From positions 1 through 38,951 of the forward strand of contig DATJJB010000687.1 in assembly GCA_035492655.1 (NCBI GenBank): DNA of 38,951 bases. The letters run 5' to 3'. A program made the translations under genes and the position numbers. The notes below the pieces were generated by a model. It saw only the letters and a list, made by a program, of their open reading frames with translations. It was not told where the DNA came from and did no database searches. Numbering within the stretch: position 1 is the first letter of the stretch; every line of letters starts with the position of its first letter. The stretch is from Kutzneria sp035492655. GTDB lineage: Bacteria > Actinomycetota > Actinomycetes > Mycobacteriales > Pseudonocardiaceae. Below are positions 1-6,691 of this stretch, in pieces.

Positions 1-1
1 G

Positions 2-100
2 CCCATCACCGATCCAGACCGAAGCGCCCACCTGAACATACGCCGACACGACCAGCTCGGCGGCGTCCTCCACGAATACCTGCATGCCACCCGAGCTGCA
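2..100 (+). pseudogene. C-terminal remnant of an IS transposase (integrase-core type)
   Basis: Reading frame 2 at the left edge encodes about 33 residues, including NIRRHDQLGGVLHEYLHA. This closely resembles the C-terminal tail I recognise from IS481/IS3-like actinobacterial transposases, which usually stop right after HEYxHAA. Here the frame runs on without a stop into sequence that is coding on the other strand, so the native stop is lost. Whether the upstream part of the gene is intact cannot be seen. The family call is from memory of the tail motif and no catalytic residues are in view. Confidence 0.55.
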
Positions 101-102
101 TG

Positions 103-561
103 GACGAGGTTATCGGCAGGCGCAGTGTCGAGGACGCGACGGACCGACAGCGTCGTGGCGGTCATGCCGCCGCCGATCAGGATGCCGCCCATCGGCACCA
201 GGGCGATGCCCGTGGCCGGCAGGAGGCCGGTACCGAGCCGCAGGGCCAGGGCCGGGATGACGCCGGCGGGGATCGCCAGGCCGACCCGTGCGCCGCGCCG
301 CCCGAGGCCGGTTCGCGCGGCCGAGGTCGCCGTGGCGACAACGGCCATGAGCAGCAGGAACGCGCCGGTCAGGACGAGGGAGACCAGCACGGCCGTGATT
401 AACGCGGAGACGCTGGCTAGCTGGAGCACGGCTCGGATGGCGGCGAAGACCACCGGCCAGAGCGGCATCAAGCGCCCGGCCCACACCACGAATGCTGCTG
501 CGGTGAAGACGAGGCAGGTGATGATCAGCGCGGCAGCCAGCCGGCCGAAGTGGAGATTACG
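103..561 (-). pseudogene. Truncated FetB/UPF0014-type ABC permease
   Basis: This open minus-strand frame directly follows the M56 gene stop and encodes about 145 hydrophobic residues. It has an early RAVLQL motif (compare RAIIQL in E. coli FetB) and a later LVPMGGILIGGGMTAT segment matching the family's IPxAGMxxGNxM loop, followed by SVRRVLD. Family members have about 250-260 residues. Homology stops just where the opposite strand begins to read as a transposase tail, so the 3' half is missing or displaced. No well-placed ATG was found: GTG at 489 or 486 and ATG at 468 lie inside the first membrane segment, so the 5' end may also be damaged. In other bacteria FetB pairs with an ATPase in metal export or stress resistance. 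No ATPase partner is in view. Confidence 0.6.
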
Positions 562-570
562 AGGAGTCGG

Positions 571-1479
571 TCACTGGTCCTGGACGGTGGCGACGCGGTC
601 GAACAGGGCGTCGCCGGTGCGCTCGACCGCGACGGTGGCGAGCGTGCTGAAGGCCAGCAGCGCCACCAGGACGCCGGCGAGCAGGGTGCGGCGGGCCGGG
701 CGAGGTGCCAACAGTGCGCGGACGCGTTGCGGGACCTGGCCGCCGGTGGCGGCCAGGGCGGCGGGGCGGGTGGCGGTGCCGTGGCGGAGGAGCGCGACGC
801 GGGCGATGGTGCGGGCGACGAGGGTGCGGTCGCCGGTGTGATGGGCGGCGTTCTCGTCGGCCCAGCGCTCGACAGCGTGCTGGACGGTGGCGAAAGTGGG
901 GCGTAGCAACGGGTTTGCTGCCTCGGCGAGGTCGGCTAGGAGTAGCCACCAGGCGTGCCAGTGCCGAAGGTGGGCGCGTTCGTGGGCGAGCACGACCTGT
1001 TGTTCGGCGGGGGTCAAGGCGGCCATGAGTGTGGACGTGATCACGATGCGGCCGCCAGGGGAGGGGGTGGCGAAGGCGTCGGGGCGGTCGCTGTCGACGA
1101 CGATCACGGCGTTGGGACTGCCGCGGTGGGCTCGACGCACGGCGACCAGCGCACGACCGCGGCGGAACGCACGAATCGCCGTCCGAGCAACGGCGGCGAC
1201 CAACAACGCCAGGCAGCCGGCGGCGACGAAAGTGGGGATCGGTGTGCTGGCGCCGAGGGCAGTTGGGGACCACTCGGCCAACCAGGCGATGAGCGGTGCT
1301 TGCCCGAGCCACGTGAGGGCAAGCACCGTCAGCACGAAGCCGGTCGACCCGGCGACCAGCAGGCTGCCGACGGTCAGGGCGATGGTGGCGATGGCCGGCG
1401 GCAGCCGGCGGCCGAGGCGAGGTGCGACGGCGGTGAAGACCAGCATCGCCGTGAGTGCGGCCAGCGTGGCGGCGGTCAT
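571..1479 (-). CDS. M56-family (BlaR1-like) membrane metalloprotease
   Basis: The 302-residue protein has several N-terminal membrane segments (about residues 5-20, 30-58 and 82-100). A zinc-protease motif HERAH follows at residues 166-170, then ERWAD at 204-208, the ExxAD third-ligand motif of the M56/BlaR1 family. A last hydrophobic segment lies near residues 268-285. It lacks the long C-terminal penicillin-sensing domain of BlaR1, ending soon after the last helix. Its ATG overlaps the stop of the BlaI-type repressor (ATGA), so the two are co-translated. By family knowledge it should cleave or cause cleavage of the adjacent repressor when a signal arrives. What it senses is not evident from sequence. 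Confidence 0.85.
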   Translation of the reverse strand: MTAATLAALTAMLVFTAVAPRLGRRLPPAIATIALTVGSLLVAGSTGFVLTVLALTWLGQAPLIAWLAEWSPTALGASTPIPTFVAAGCLALLVAAVARTAIRAFRRGRALVAVRRAHRGSPNAVIVVDSDRPDAFATPSPGGRIVITSTLMAALTPAEQQVVLAHERAHLRHWHAWWLLLADLAEAANPLLRPTFATVQHAVERWADENAAHHTGDRTLVARTIARVALLRHGTATRPAALAATGGQVPQRVRALLAPRPARRTLLAGVLVALLAFSTLATVAVERTGDALFDRVATVQDQ

Positions 1480-1826
1480 CGGTCCAGCAGACTGCGCAGC
1501 AGGAGTTCGTCGTCGGCCGGAAGGCTGTCGACGAATCGGGTGAGTACGGCAGCGCGGTCGGTGCCGCGGTCGTCGAGCAGCAGCGTCATGCGCCGCGCGG
1601 TCAGCTCGGCTGAGTCGTAGGGCGCGGTGTAGGCGTAACTGCGGCCGACCTGCTCGCGGGCGACCTCGCCCTTTTCGAACAGCCGGGACAGGACCGTCAG
1701 CACGGTCGTGTAGGCCAGGTCGCCGCCCAGCGCGAGCCGAACCTGAGCAGCCGTCATCGGCTGTGCACCCTCGGCCAGCACGGCATGGATCTCTCGCTCC
1801 AGACCGCCCTTGCTACGACGCGCCAT
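1476..1826 (-). CDS. BlaI/MecI/CopY-family transcriptional repressor
   Basis: The 116-residue winged-helix protein has the BlaI-family core TTVLTVLSRLFEKGEV at about residues 40-55, followed by a wing (GRSYAYTA) and a C-terminal dimerisation helix region. The ATG at 1826 is preferred over the GTG at 1832, because the Shine-Dalgarno AGGAGG (1834-1839 region) then lies 7 bases upstream. The segment LTRFVDSL near residues 95-102 sits where staphylococcal BlaI is cut (Asn-Phe), here Arg97-Phe98. This alignment is by eye. It probably binds the inverted repeat at 1865-1886 and the matching repeats at 4311 and 6315, repressing itself and the neighbouring envelope genes. Confidence in the family is high; the ligand and signal are unknown. 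Confidence 0.9.
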   Translation of the reverse strand: MARRSKGGLEREIHAVLAEGAQPMTAAQVRLALGGDLAYTTVLTVLSRLFEKGEVAREQVGRSYAYTAPYDSAELTARRMTLLLDDRGTDRAAVLTRFVDSLPADDELLLRSLLDR

Positions 1827-1864
1827 CGCCACACCTCCTACGCCATTGTAGTAGATTGAGCTGA

Positions 1865-1886
1865 GCTACTACAGACATGTAGGAGC
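1865..1886. promoter_or_regulatory. BlaI-type operator 1 (between blaI-like gene and DMT gene)
   Basis: An imperfect inverted repeat, GCTACTACA-gaca-TGTAGGAGC, has nine-base arms with one mismatch and a 4-base spacer. It contains the TACA/TGTA half-sites typical of BlaI/MecI operators. It lies 39 bases upstream of the repressor start (minus strand) and 19 bases upstream of the TTG start of the DMT gene (plus strand), so it can control both directions. A second TGTAGTAG half-site at about 1847-1854 forms an alternative wider repeat with CTACTACA at 1866-1873. Confidence 0.75.
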
Positions 1887-1905
1887 TGGTGGAAGGATTC
1901 CTTCG

Positions 1906-2745
1906 TTGACCTGGCTGGCCATCACCCTTGCGGCGCTGGGCGCGCTCTGCTTCGCGGTCGCGGCCTGGCTTCAGCAGGCCGCGGTGGTCGACGCCGGCGG
2001 CCTGGGGTTCTCGGGCTGGCTGCGGGTGCTGCGGGCCCGCCGGTGGCTGTCCGGATTCGGGTTGACCGGGGTGGCCGCCGGCCTGCACGCCTGTGCCCTC
2101 GGGCTGGCGCCGCTGACCGTGATCCAGCCGGTGGGCGCGATCGCCATCACCCTGACCACGATGCTGGCGAGCCGGTCCGGCAGTGCTCGGCCGACCCGGT
2201 CGACCTGGCTGGCCGTGGTCGCCAGCACTTTCGGTGTCGGGTTGTTCGTGCTGCTTTCAGCGCGACATGCGGTGATGCCGACGCTGTCGGCCGCGGCGGA
2301 GGCGCGGGCCGGCATATTGACCGCTGTCGGTGTCGTGGTGCTGGCCACGACTGGGACCGCCGTCCCCGGTCGCGTCCGGTGCCTGGCCTACGCCGCGGCC
2401 GGTGGTCTGGCGTACGGGCTGGTGTCGGTGTACGTCCACTCCCTTGCCGTTGACGGCATCGCGCACCTGCATCCGTTGGCAGTCGTCGGGTTGCTGGTCG
2501 CGTTGCCGGTGGGCCTGTGGTTCGTGCAGCACGCCTACGCCACGGGGCCGCCGCAGGTGGTGATTGCCTGCCAGACAGTGGTCGACCCGATGCTCGGCGT
2601 CGGTGTGGGGCTCGGCCTGTTCGGTGAGGCCGGCGGCCTGCCCGGGGCCACGGCGACGGTCCTGGTCGCCTGCGCGGCGGTGGCTGTCGCCGGGGTGATC
2701 CTGCTCGCTCGTGAACATATTCGTCCACAATGGAGTAACCCGTGA
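1906..2745 (+). CDS. DMT-superfamily (EamA/NIPA-like) membrane transporter
   Basis: The 279-residue protein consists almost wholly of hydrophobic segments (about nine or ten helices), with the small-residue-rich repeats of the drug/metabolite transporter superfamily. Examples are LTVIQPVGAIAITLTTMLASR near residues 70-90 and a second-half counterpart QVVIACQTVVDPMLGVGVGLGLFGE. The TTG start is supported by GGAAGGA at 1891-1897. The stop overlaps the start of the DedA gene, indicating coupled translation. DMT relatives include ArnE/ArnF, which flip undecaprenyl-phosphate-linked sugars. Given the neighbours, a role in moving a lipid-linked envelope precursor is possible but unproven; a small-molecule exporter is the alternative. 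Confidence 0.75.
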   Translation: MTWLAITLAALGALCFAVAAWLQQAAVVDAGGLGFSGWLRVLRARRWLSGFGLTGVAAGLHACALGLAPLTVIQPVGAIAITLTTMLASRSGSARPTRSTWLAVVASTFGVGLFVLLSARHAVMPTLSAAAEARAGILTAVGVVVLATTGTAVPGRVRCLAYAAAGGLAYGLVSVYVHSLAVDGIAHLHPLAVVGLLVALPVGLWFVQHAYATGPPQVVIACQTVVDPMLGVGVGLGLFGEAGGLPGATATVLVACAAVAVAGVILLAREHIRPQWSNP

Positions 2746-3359
2746 TGGGAATTCTGTCCGCGTCGTTCTGGCTGAGCAGCCTGGGTGCGCTCGGCGTGCT
2801 GATCGTCACCTTCGCCGAGACCGGCCTGCTGATCGGGTTCTTCCTGCCCGGCGACTCGCTGCTGTTCACCGCCGGCGTGCTGTGCGCGACGAGCGCCGCC
2901 GCGCCGGTGCACCTGTCGCTGCCGCTGGTGCTGCTGGCCGCTGTCGTCGGCGCGCTGGCCGGCGCGCAGGTCGGCTTCGAGATCGGCCGGCGCGGCGGCC
3001 GCGCGTTGCTGGCGCGCGGCAACAACCGGCAGCTGGCCAACGGCGTGGCTCGGGCGGAGGAGATGTTCGCCCGTTACGGCCACGGCAAGGCGATCGTGCT
3101 GGCCCGGTTCATTCCGATCGTCCGCACGGTGCTGAACCCCCTGGCGGGCATCCTGTCGGTGCCCGCCAAGGAATTCGCGCTGTGGCAGGTGGTCGGCGGT
3201 CTGGTGTGGACGATCGGGGTGACGTTGGCCGGCTACGGGCTTGGCGCGAGCATCCCTGGTATCGACCAGTACCTGCTGCCGGTCATCGCGGTGATCGTCA
3301 TCGTGTCGCTGATCCCGGTCGGGTTGGAGTTGTGGCGGGCGCGTCAGCGTCAGGCCTGA
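2742..3359 (+). CDS. DedA-family membrane protein (undecaprenyl-phosphate translocase type)
   Basis: The 205-residue DedA protein has the family motifs FAETGLLIGFFLPGDSLLF (about residues 24-42) and ARFIPIVRTVLNPLAGILSVP (about 122-142), then F..W..GG..W. Membrane segments lie near residues 10-30, 58-80, 145-170 and 180-200. Recent work on DedA proteins (UptA) shows that some members return undecaprenyl phosphate from the outer to the inner leaflet of the membrane. The gene starts at overlapping GTG/ATG codons (2742/2745) at the DMT gene stop, with GGAG just upstream. It ends tail-to-tail with UppP, the two stops sharing a 10-bp palindrome. The family is certain; the lipid substrate is inferred from family and context. 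Confidence 0.88.
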   Translation: MMGILSASFWLSSLGALGVLIVTFAETGLLIGFFLPGDSLLFTAGVLCATSAAAPVHLSLPLVLLAAVVGALAGAQVGFEIGRRGGRALLARGNNRQLANGVARAEEMFARYGHGKAIVLARFIPIVRTVLNPLAGILSVPAKEFALWQVVGGLVWTIGVTLAGYGLGASIPGIDQYLLPVIAVIVIVSLIPVGLELWRARQRQA

Positions 3360-4285
3360 ACGAGCGTGAAGTAGCAGAGGCAGCCCAGGCCGGCCAGCAC
3401 GCAGTAGATGGCGAACGGTGTGAGGGTGCGGGTTTCGAAGTAGCGCACCAGGAATCGCAGCGAGACGTAGGCGGCGACGCCGGCGATGAGGCTGCCGACG
3501 ATGGTGGGCCCGATCGCGTCGTGCATCTCGGGACGGGCGAGCTCGGGCAGCTTGAGCAGGCCGGCGCCGGCGATGGCCGGGGTGGCCAGCAGGAAGGCGA
3601 AGCGGGCGGCGTCGTCGTGGCGCAGCCCGCGGAGCAGACCGCCGGCGATGGTCGCGCCGGAGCGGCTGATGCCGGGCAGCAGAGCCAAGATCTGCGCCGC
3701 GCCGATGCCGATGGCCGACCAGAAGCCGAGCTTCGACAGGCGGATGTCGCTGGACACGGCCGTCATCACCTCGCTGTGCGCCGTGCTCATGACCGTCGTC
3801 GCCTCGGGGTCGTGTCGCGCCCGCTGCTGGCGTCGGTAGAGCCGTTCGACGGTGATCAGCACAACTCCGTTGAGCAGCAGGAAAACCGCGGCCGGAATCG
3901 GCCGACCGAGATGCTCGCGCATGACCTTGTCCAGTGCGATGCCGGCGATGCCGACCGGGATCGTGCCGGCGATCAGCAGCCAGGCCAGCCGCTGGTCGGG
4001 AGTGGCGATCCGCCGGTCGCGGATGGAGCTGAGGAAGCCGCCGATGATGCGGACCCAGTCCCGCCAGAAGAAGATCACCAGCGCGGCGGCGGTGGCCACG
4101 TGCATGGCGACCAGTGTGTCCAGATAGGCCGAGCCCTGGGCGGACATGTCGAGGTCGCGTGCCCACTGACCGCCGATCAGGGCCGGCACCAGGATGGAGT
4201 GGCCGAGGCTGGACACCGGGAAGAGCTCGCTGACGCCTTGCAGCAGGCCGACCACGGCCAGCTCGAGGTAGGTCGGGGCGGACAT
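3350..4285 (-). CDS. uppP: Undecaprenyl-diphosphatase UppP/BacA
   Basis: The 311-residue polytopic membrane protein carries both BacA signatures: QGVSELFPVSSLGH at residues 16-29, containing the (E/Q)xxxE motif and active-site His, and PGISRSGAT in the C-terminal half. It removes one phosphate from undecaprenyl diphosphate on the outer face of the membrane, regenerating the lipid carrier for peptidoglycan and other envelope polymers. Overproduction gives bacitracin resistance in many bacteria. The ATG at 4285 is chosen because GGTGAG lies just upstream; the longer frame to 4312 would run into the operator at 4311-4334. That operator is the likely site of BlaI control. An extra polar stretch near residues 145-180 separates the two halves. 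Confidence 0.93.
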   Translation of the reverse strand: MSAPTYLELAVVGLLQGVSELFPVSSLGHSILVPALIGGQWARDLDMSAQGSAYLDTLVAMHVATAAALVIFFWRDWVRIIGGFLSSIRDRRIATPDQRLAWLLIAGTIPVGIAGIALDKVMREHLGRPIPAAVFLLLNGVVLITVERLYRRQQRARHDPEATTVMSTAHSEVMTAVSSDIRLSKLGFWSAIGIGAAQILALLPGISRSGATIAGGLLRGLRHDDAARFAFLLATPAIAGAGLLKLPELARPEMHDAIGPTIVGSLIAGVAAYVSLRFLVRYFETRTLTPFAIYCVLAGLGCLCYFTLVQA

Positions 4286-4310
4286 CGTTCTCACCTTCGC
4301 TCGGGACCTC

Positions 4311-4334
4311 AACTACTACATTACTGTAGTAGTT
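4311..4334. promoter_or_regulatory. BlaI-type operator 2 (upstream of uppP)
   Basis: A perfect inverted repeat has 10-base arms AACTACTACA and TGTAGTAGTT around the 4-base spacer ttac. The arms match those at 6315-6340 and, with one change, 1865-1886. It ends 26 bases upstream of the uppP ATG, where it would overlap the promoter or transcript start. Confidence 0.8.
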
Positions 4335-4437
4335 CGTTCGACGCGGGGCCCCGTTACGGGTTGGTGGAGATTCGGACATTTCGCGGGGCTGCAACCATCT
4401 ACAGCTGCGTCGTATCCGCCTCAAGTCAGGTGAGCCG

Positions 4438-5073
4438 TCACGAAGCGGGACGTGCAGACGGTGGAAACCCCTGCCACCGCGACAGTGTCAGCGTCGTGGC
4501 AGCCACCAGTGTGACGGCGATCAACCAACCGCCGACGACGTCGCTGAGGTAGTGCACGCCGAGGCCGAGTCGGGTGAAGCCGGTGATGGCGGGCACCGAG
4601 ACGGCTGCGACCGCGCAGACGACTCGTGCCCGCCGGCCGAGCGACGGCCAAGCCAGCGCGAGTAGGACGGCGCATCCCATCGCCGAGGTCAACGAGTGGC
4701 CTGACGGGAATGAACCACCGGTGGCGTGCGACACCGGGTGATCCCAGAGCGGCCGAGTTCGGTCCATCAACGCCTTCAAGCCGCCTTCGGCTGCCCCGGC
4801 CAGCGCCATGGTGACCACGACCCATCCGGCCAGCGCGAAACGGCGTCGCCACGACAACCATGCCGCGACGATGACGAGCATCCCTCGAAATGTCCACGGG
4901 TCGAACACGTCCGTCCATACCTGCATCACCACAACGAAAGCAGGATGATCAAGGGCGTAGCCGTGCAAGGCCACCGCGACGGCATGGTCGACGCCGATCA
5001 ACGGCCCGAAGGACAACGCGACCGCAATGGTGATGATGATGCTGGCCGCCGCGAGCAGAACTGTCGACTTCAC
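4438..5073 (-). CDS. PAP2-family membrane phosphatase (probable undecaprenyl-diphosphate phosphatase)
   Basis: The 211-residue protein has about six membrane segments and all three PAP2 catalytic motifs: K100-x6-RP (KALMDRTRP), PSGH at 123-126, and R168-x5-H174-x3-D178 (RLGLGVHYLSD). This superfamily includes BcrC/PgpB-type undecaprenyl-diphosphate phosphatases, which do the same reaction as UppP with a different fold. The GTG start overlaps the glycosyltransferase stop (GTGA), so both genes form one operon read leftward from the operator at 6315. The substrate is inferred from context; phosphatidate or another isoprenyl diphosphate cannot be excluded. Confidence 0.85.
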   Translation of the reverse strand: MKSTVLLAAASIIITIAVALSFGPLIGVDHAVAVALHGYALDHPAFVVVMQVWTDVFDPWTFRGMLVIVAAWLSWRRRFALAGWVVVTMALAGAAEGGLKALMDRTRPLWDHPVSHATGGSFPSGHSLTSAMGCAVLLALAWPSLGRRARVVCAVAAVSVPAITGFTRLGLGVHYLSDVVGGWLIAVTLVAATTLTLSRWQGFPPSARPAS

Positions 5074-6278
5074 TGCGAGAGCGCCACCGGCGCGACATCG
5101 CGGTACAGGTCCTCGAAGTGGTCGAGCGTGCTCGCCATCGTGTGCTGCGAGATGAGCTCACGACCGGCGGCGCCCATGCGCGCCCGGCCCGCGCCGTCGT
5201 TGAGCAACTGGCGCAGGCGGCCGGCGAGTGCGGCGACATCGCCCGGCGGGTACAGCCATCCGGTCTCGCCGGGGCGCACAAGATGCGGCAAGGCCATCGC
5301 GTCGGCCGCGATGACCGGCTTGCCGGCGGCCAGTGCGTCCATTGTGGCCAGACTCTGCAACTCCGCCACGCCGGGCATGCAGAACACGTCGGCCCGACGG
5401 TACGCGGCGATGAGCGCGTCTTCGTCGACGTGGCCGTGGAATGTGACGTTGCCCGAGATGCCCAGCCGGCCGGCCAACTCCTGCCACGCGGCGCGTCGCT
5501 TGCCGTCGCCGACGATCTCGACCCGCACCTGGACGTTGGCGCGGATCAGGTGCACAGCGCGGAGCAGGTCGTCGACCCGCTTCTCCTGATCCAGCCGGCC
5601 GACGAAAAGCACGTGCGGAATCAGGTGATCCGGCATCGATCCGGCAGTGGGGAAGCGGTTGAGGTCGATGCCGCACGACACGGCGGTCGCCGCGGGAACA
5701 CCGTTGTCGGCCAGCAGTTGCACGGCTCGTGGCGTCGGGGCGGTGACCGCGTCGGCGTGACGGAGGACTTGTCGGAGATCCCACCAGCCCAGCTGTGACA
5801 CCAGTGGCCGCAGGCGTTTCGGCACGGGTAGGTAGCCGTGCAGGTTCTCGGGCATGAAGTGGTTGGTGGCGACCAGAGGAACGCGCCGTCGGCGAGCGGA
5901 GTGTGCGAGCGCGCGGCCGACGATGAAATGCGCCTGGATGTGCACCAGGTCCGGCTTGATCTCGTCCAGCAGGGCCCGTGCGGCTCGACGGGCCTGCACC
6001 GGGTGGCAGATCCGGAACGTGGGGTGAACCGGCGTCCCCATCGACGAGATGCGGTGCACGGTGACGCCGCCGGCGGTCGCCCGGCCGGCGTGCGCGTTCG
6101 TCGACGGGCACAGCACGTGCACGTCATGGCCCCGTTCCGCCAGGCCGACGGCCAGCCGCGCCGCGAAGGTCGCGGCACCGTTGACGTCCGGCGGGTAGGT
6201 GTCGGCCCCGATGACCACACGCATATGTCGTGTCGTGGCCCCCGCCGTGACCAGCGGGTCCTGGGCTGTGGAGGTCAT
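5070..6278 (-). CDS. GT4-family (GT-B fold) glycosyltransferase
   Basis: The 402-residue soluble protein has a typical GT4 layout. The N-terminal Rossmann half begins MRVVIGADTYPPDVNGAATF (from residue 19). The C-terminal nucleotide-sugar half has FVGRLDQEKRVDDLL at 225-239, IVGDG at 255-259 and the donor-site motif E306-x7-D314, where most members have E-x7-E. The sequence resembles actinobacterial alpha-mannosyl/glucosyl transferases acting on membrane lipids (MgtA/PimB-like). It is the first gene of a two-gene unit with the PAP2 phosphatase and starts 37 bases from the operator at 6315. The start at 6278 has only a weak ribosome site; ATG 6224 is an alternative. Donor and acceptor are unknown. 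Confidence 0.85.
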   Translation of the reverse strand: MTSTAQDPLVTAGATTRHMRVVIGADTYPPDVNGAATFAARLAVGLAERGHDVHVLCPSTNAHAGRATAGGVTVHRISSMGTPVHPTFRICHPVQARRAARALLDEIKPDLVHIQAHFIVGRALAHSARRRRVPLVATNHFMPENLHGYLPVPKRLRPLVSQLGWWDLRQVLRHADAVTAPTPRAVQLLADNGVPAATAVSCGIDLNRFPTAGSMPDHLIPHVLFVGRLDQEKRVDDLLRAVHLIRANVQVRVEIVGDGKRRAAWQELAGRLGISGNVTFHGHVDEDALIAAYRRADVFCMPGVAELQSLATMDALAAGKPVIAADAMALPHLVRPGETGWLYPPGDVAALAGRLRQLLNDGAGRARMGAAGRELISQHTMASTLDHFEDLYRDVAPVALSQ

Positions 6279-6314
6279 GCGCGCGTCCCGTCGTCGTGCG
6301 GCAACGATGACGCC

Positions 6315-6340
6315 AAACTACTACAGACATGTAGTAGTTT
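6315..6340. promoter_or_regulatory. BlaI-type operator 3 (between glycosyltransferase and small membrane protein)
   Basis: This is the best of the three repeats. Eleven-base perfect arms AAACTACTACA and TGTAGTAGTTT flank the spacer gaca, the same spacer as in operator 1. It is 37 bases upstream of the glycosyltransferase start on the minus strand and 67 bases upstream of the small membrane protein start on the plus strand, so it probably controls both. Confidence 0.8.
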
Positions 6341-6407
6341 GCTGTTGACGGGCTGTCGATCCGGCGGTCCGCTGGACCTCGGCCGGTCGACGGCGGAGTC
6401 TTGGTGG

Positions 6408-6662
6408 ATGCGCCTGGTGCGATGGCTCAGTGGTGCGGTGTGGATCGGGTCCTGGTACCTGATGTACCTGGAGATCACGAGGTGGCACCACGTGAAGCCG
6501 TCCCTGGCGTTCAACGCCGGACCGCCGATCCCCGGCACGGACATCCGGGCGAAACCCGGCAAGCCGTTGAAGCTGCTCTACGTCGCCTGCGCGACGGCCC
6601 CGCCGCTGTTCGTTGCCGCGTCGGTCGCGCATACCCGGGGCCGAGCCGGTGCGCGGCGCTGA
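6408..6662 (+). CDS. Small membrane protein of unknown function (84 aa)
   Basis: The ATG at 6408 has GGAG nine bases upstream. The product has an amphipathic, aromatic N-terminus (MRLVRWLSGAVWIGSWYLMY), a polar middle rich in Pro and Gly (about residues 30-62) and a second hydrophobic stretch near 65-77, ending in a basic tail. I do not recognise the family. Codon use is strongly G/C at third positions, as in neighbouring genes, supporting a real gene. It reads away from the operator at 6315-6340 and ends in a strong hairpin, so it looks like a one-gene unit of the BlaI-type regulon. Confidence 0.6.
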   Translation: MRLVRWLSGAVWIGSWYLMYLEITRWHHVKPSLAFNAGPPIPGTDIRAKPGKPLKLLYVACATAPPLFVAASVAHTRGRAGARR

Positions 6663-6686
6663 CCGCCGGGGTGGTCAGCGCCGCGC
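6651..6686. terminator. Strong hairpin, probable bidirectional terminator
   Basis: A perfect 14-bp inverted repeat (GCGCGGCGCTGACC and its complement) has an 8-base loop. It spans the end of the small membrane gene and stops a few bases before the stop codon of the convergent lipoprotein gene. There is no T-run, which is usual in high-GC actinomycetes. Its position between convergent genes fits termination in both directions. Confidence 0.65.
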
Positions 6687-6691
6687 AGCCG

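Noticed and set aside
125..841. Plus-strand open frame of 238 codons
   Set aside because: It is Arg/Ala-rich and antisense to the permease fragment and M56 gene, which carry clear family motifs. Only its upstream extension (2-100) shows a transposase tail.
4286..4312. Longer N-terminus for UppP starting at 4312
   Set aside because: It would place the start codon inside the operator palindrome and lacks a ribosome site; ATG 4285 has GGTGAG upstream and the family's usual N-terminus.
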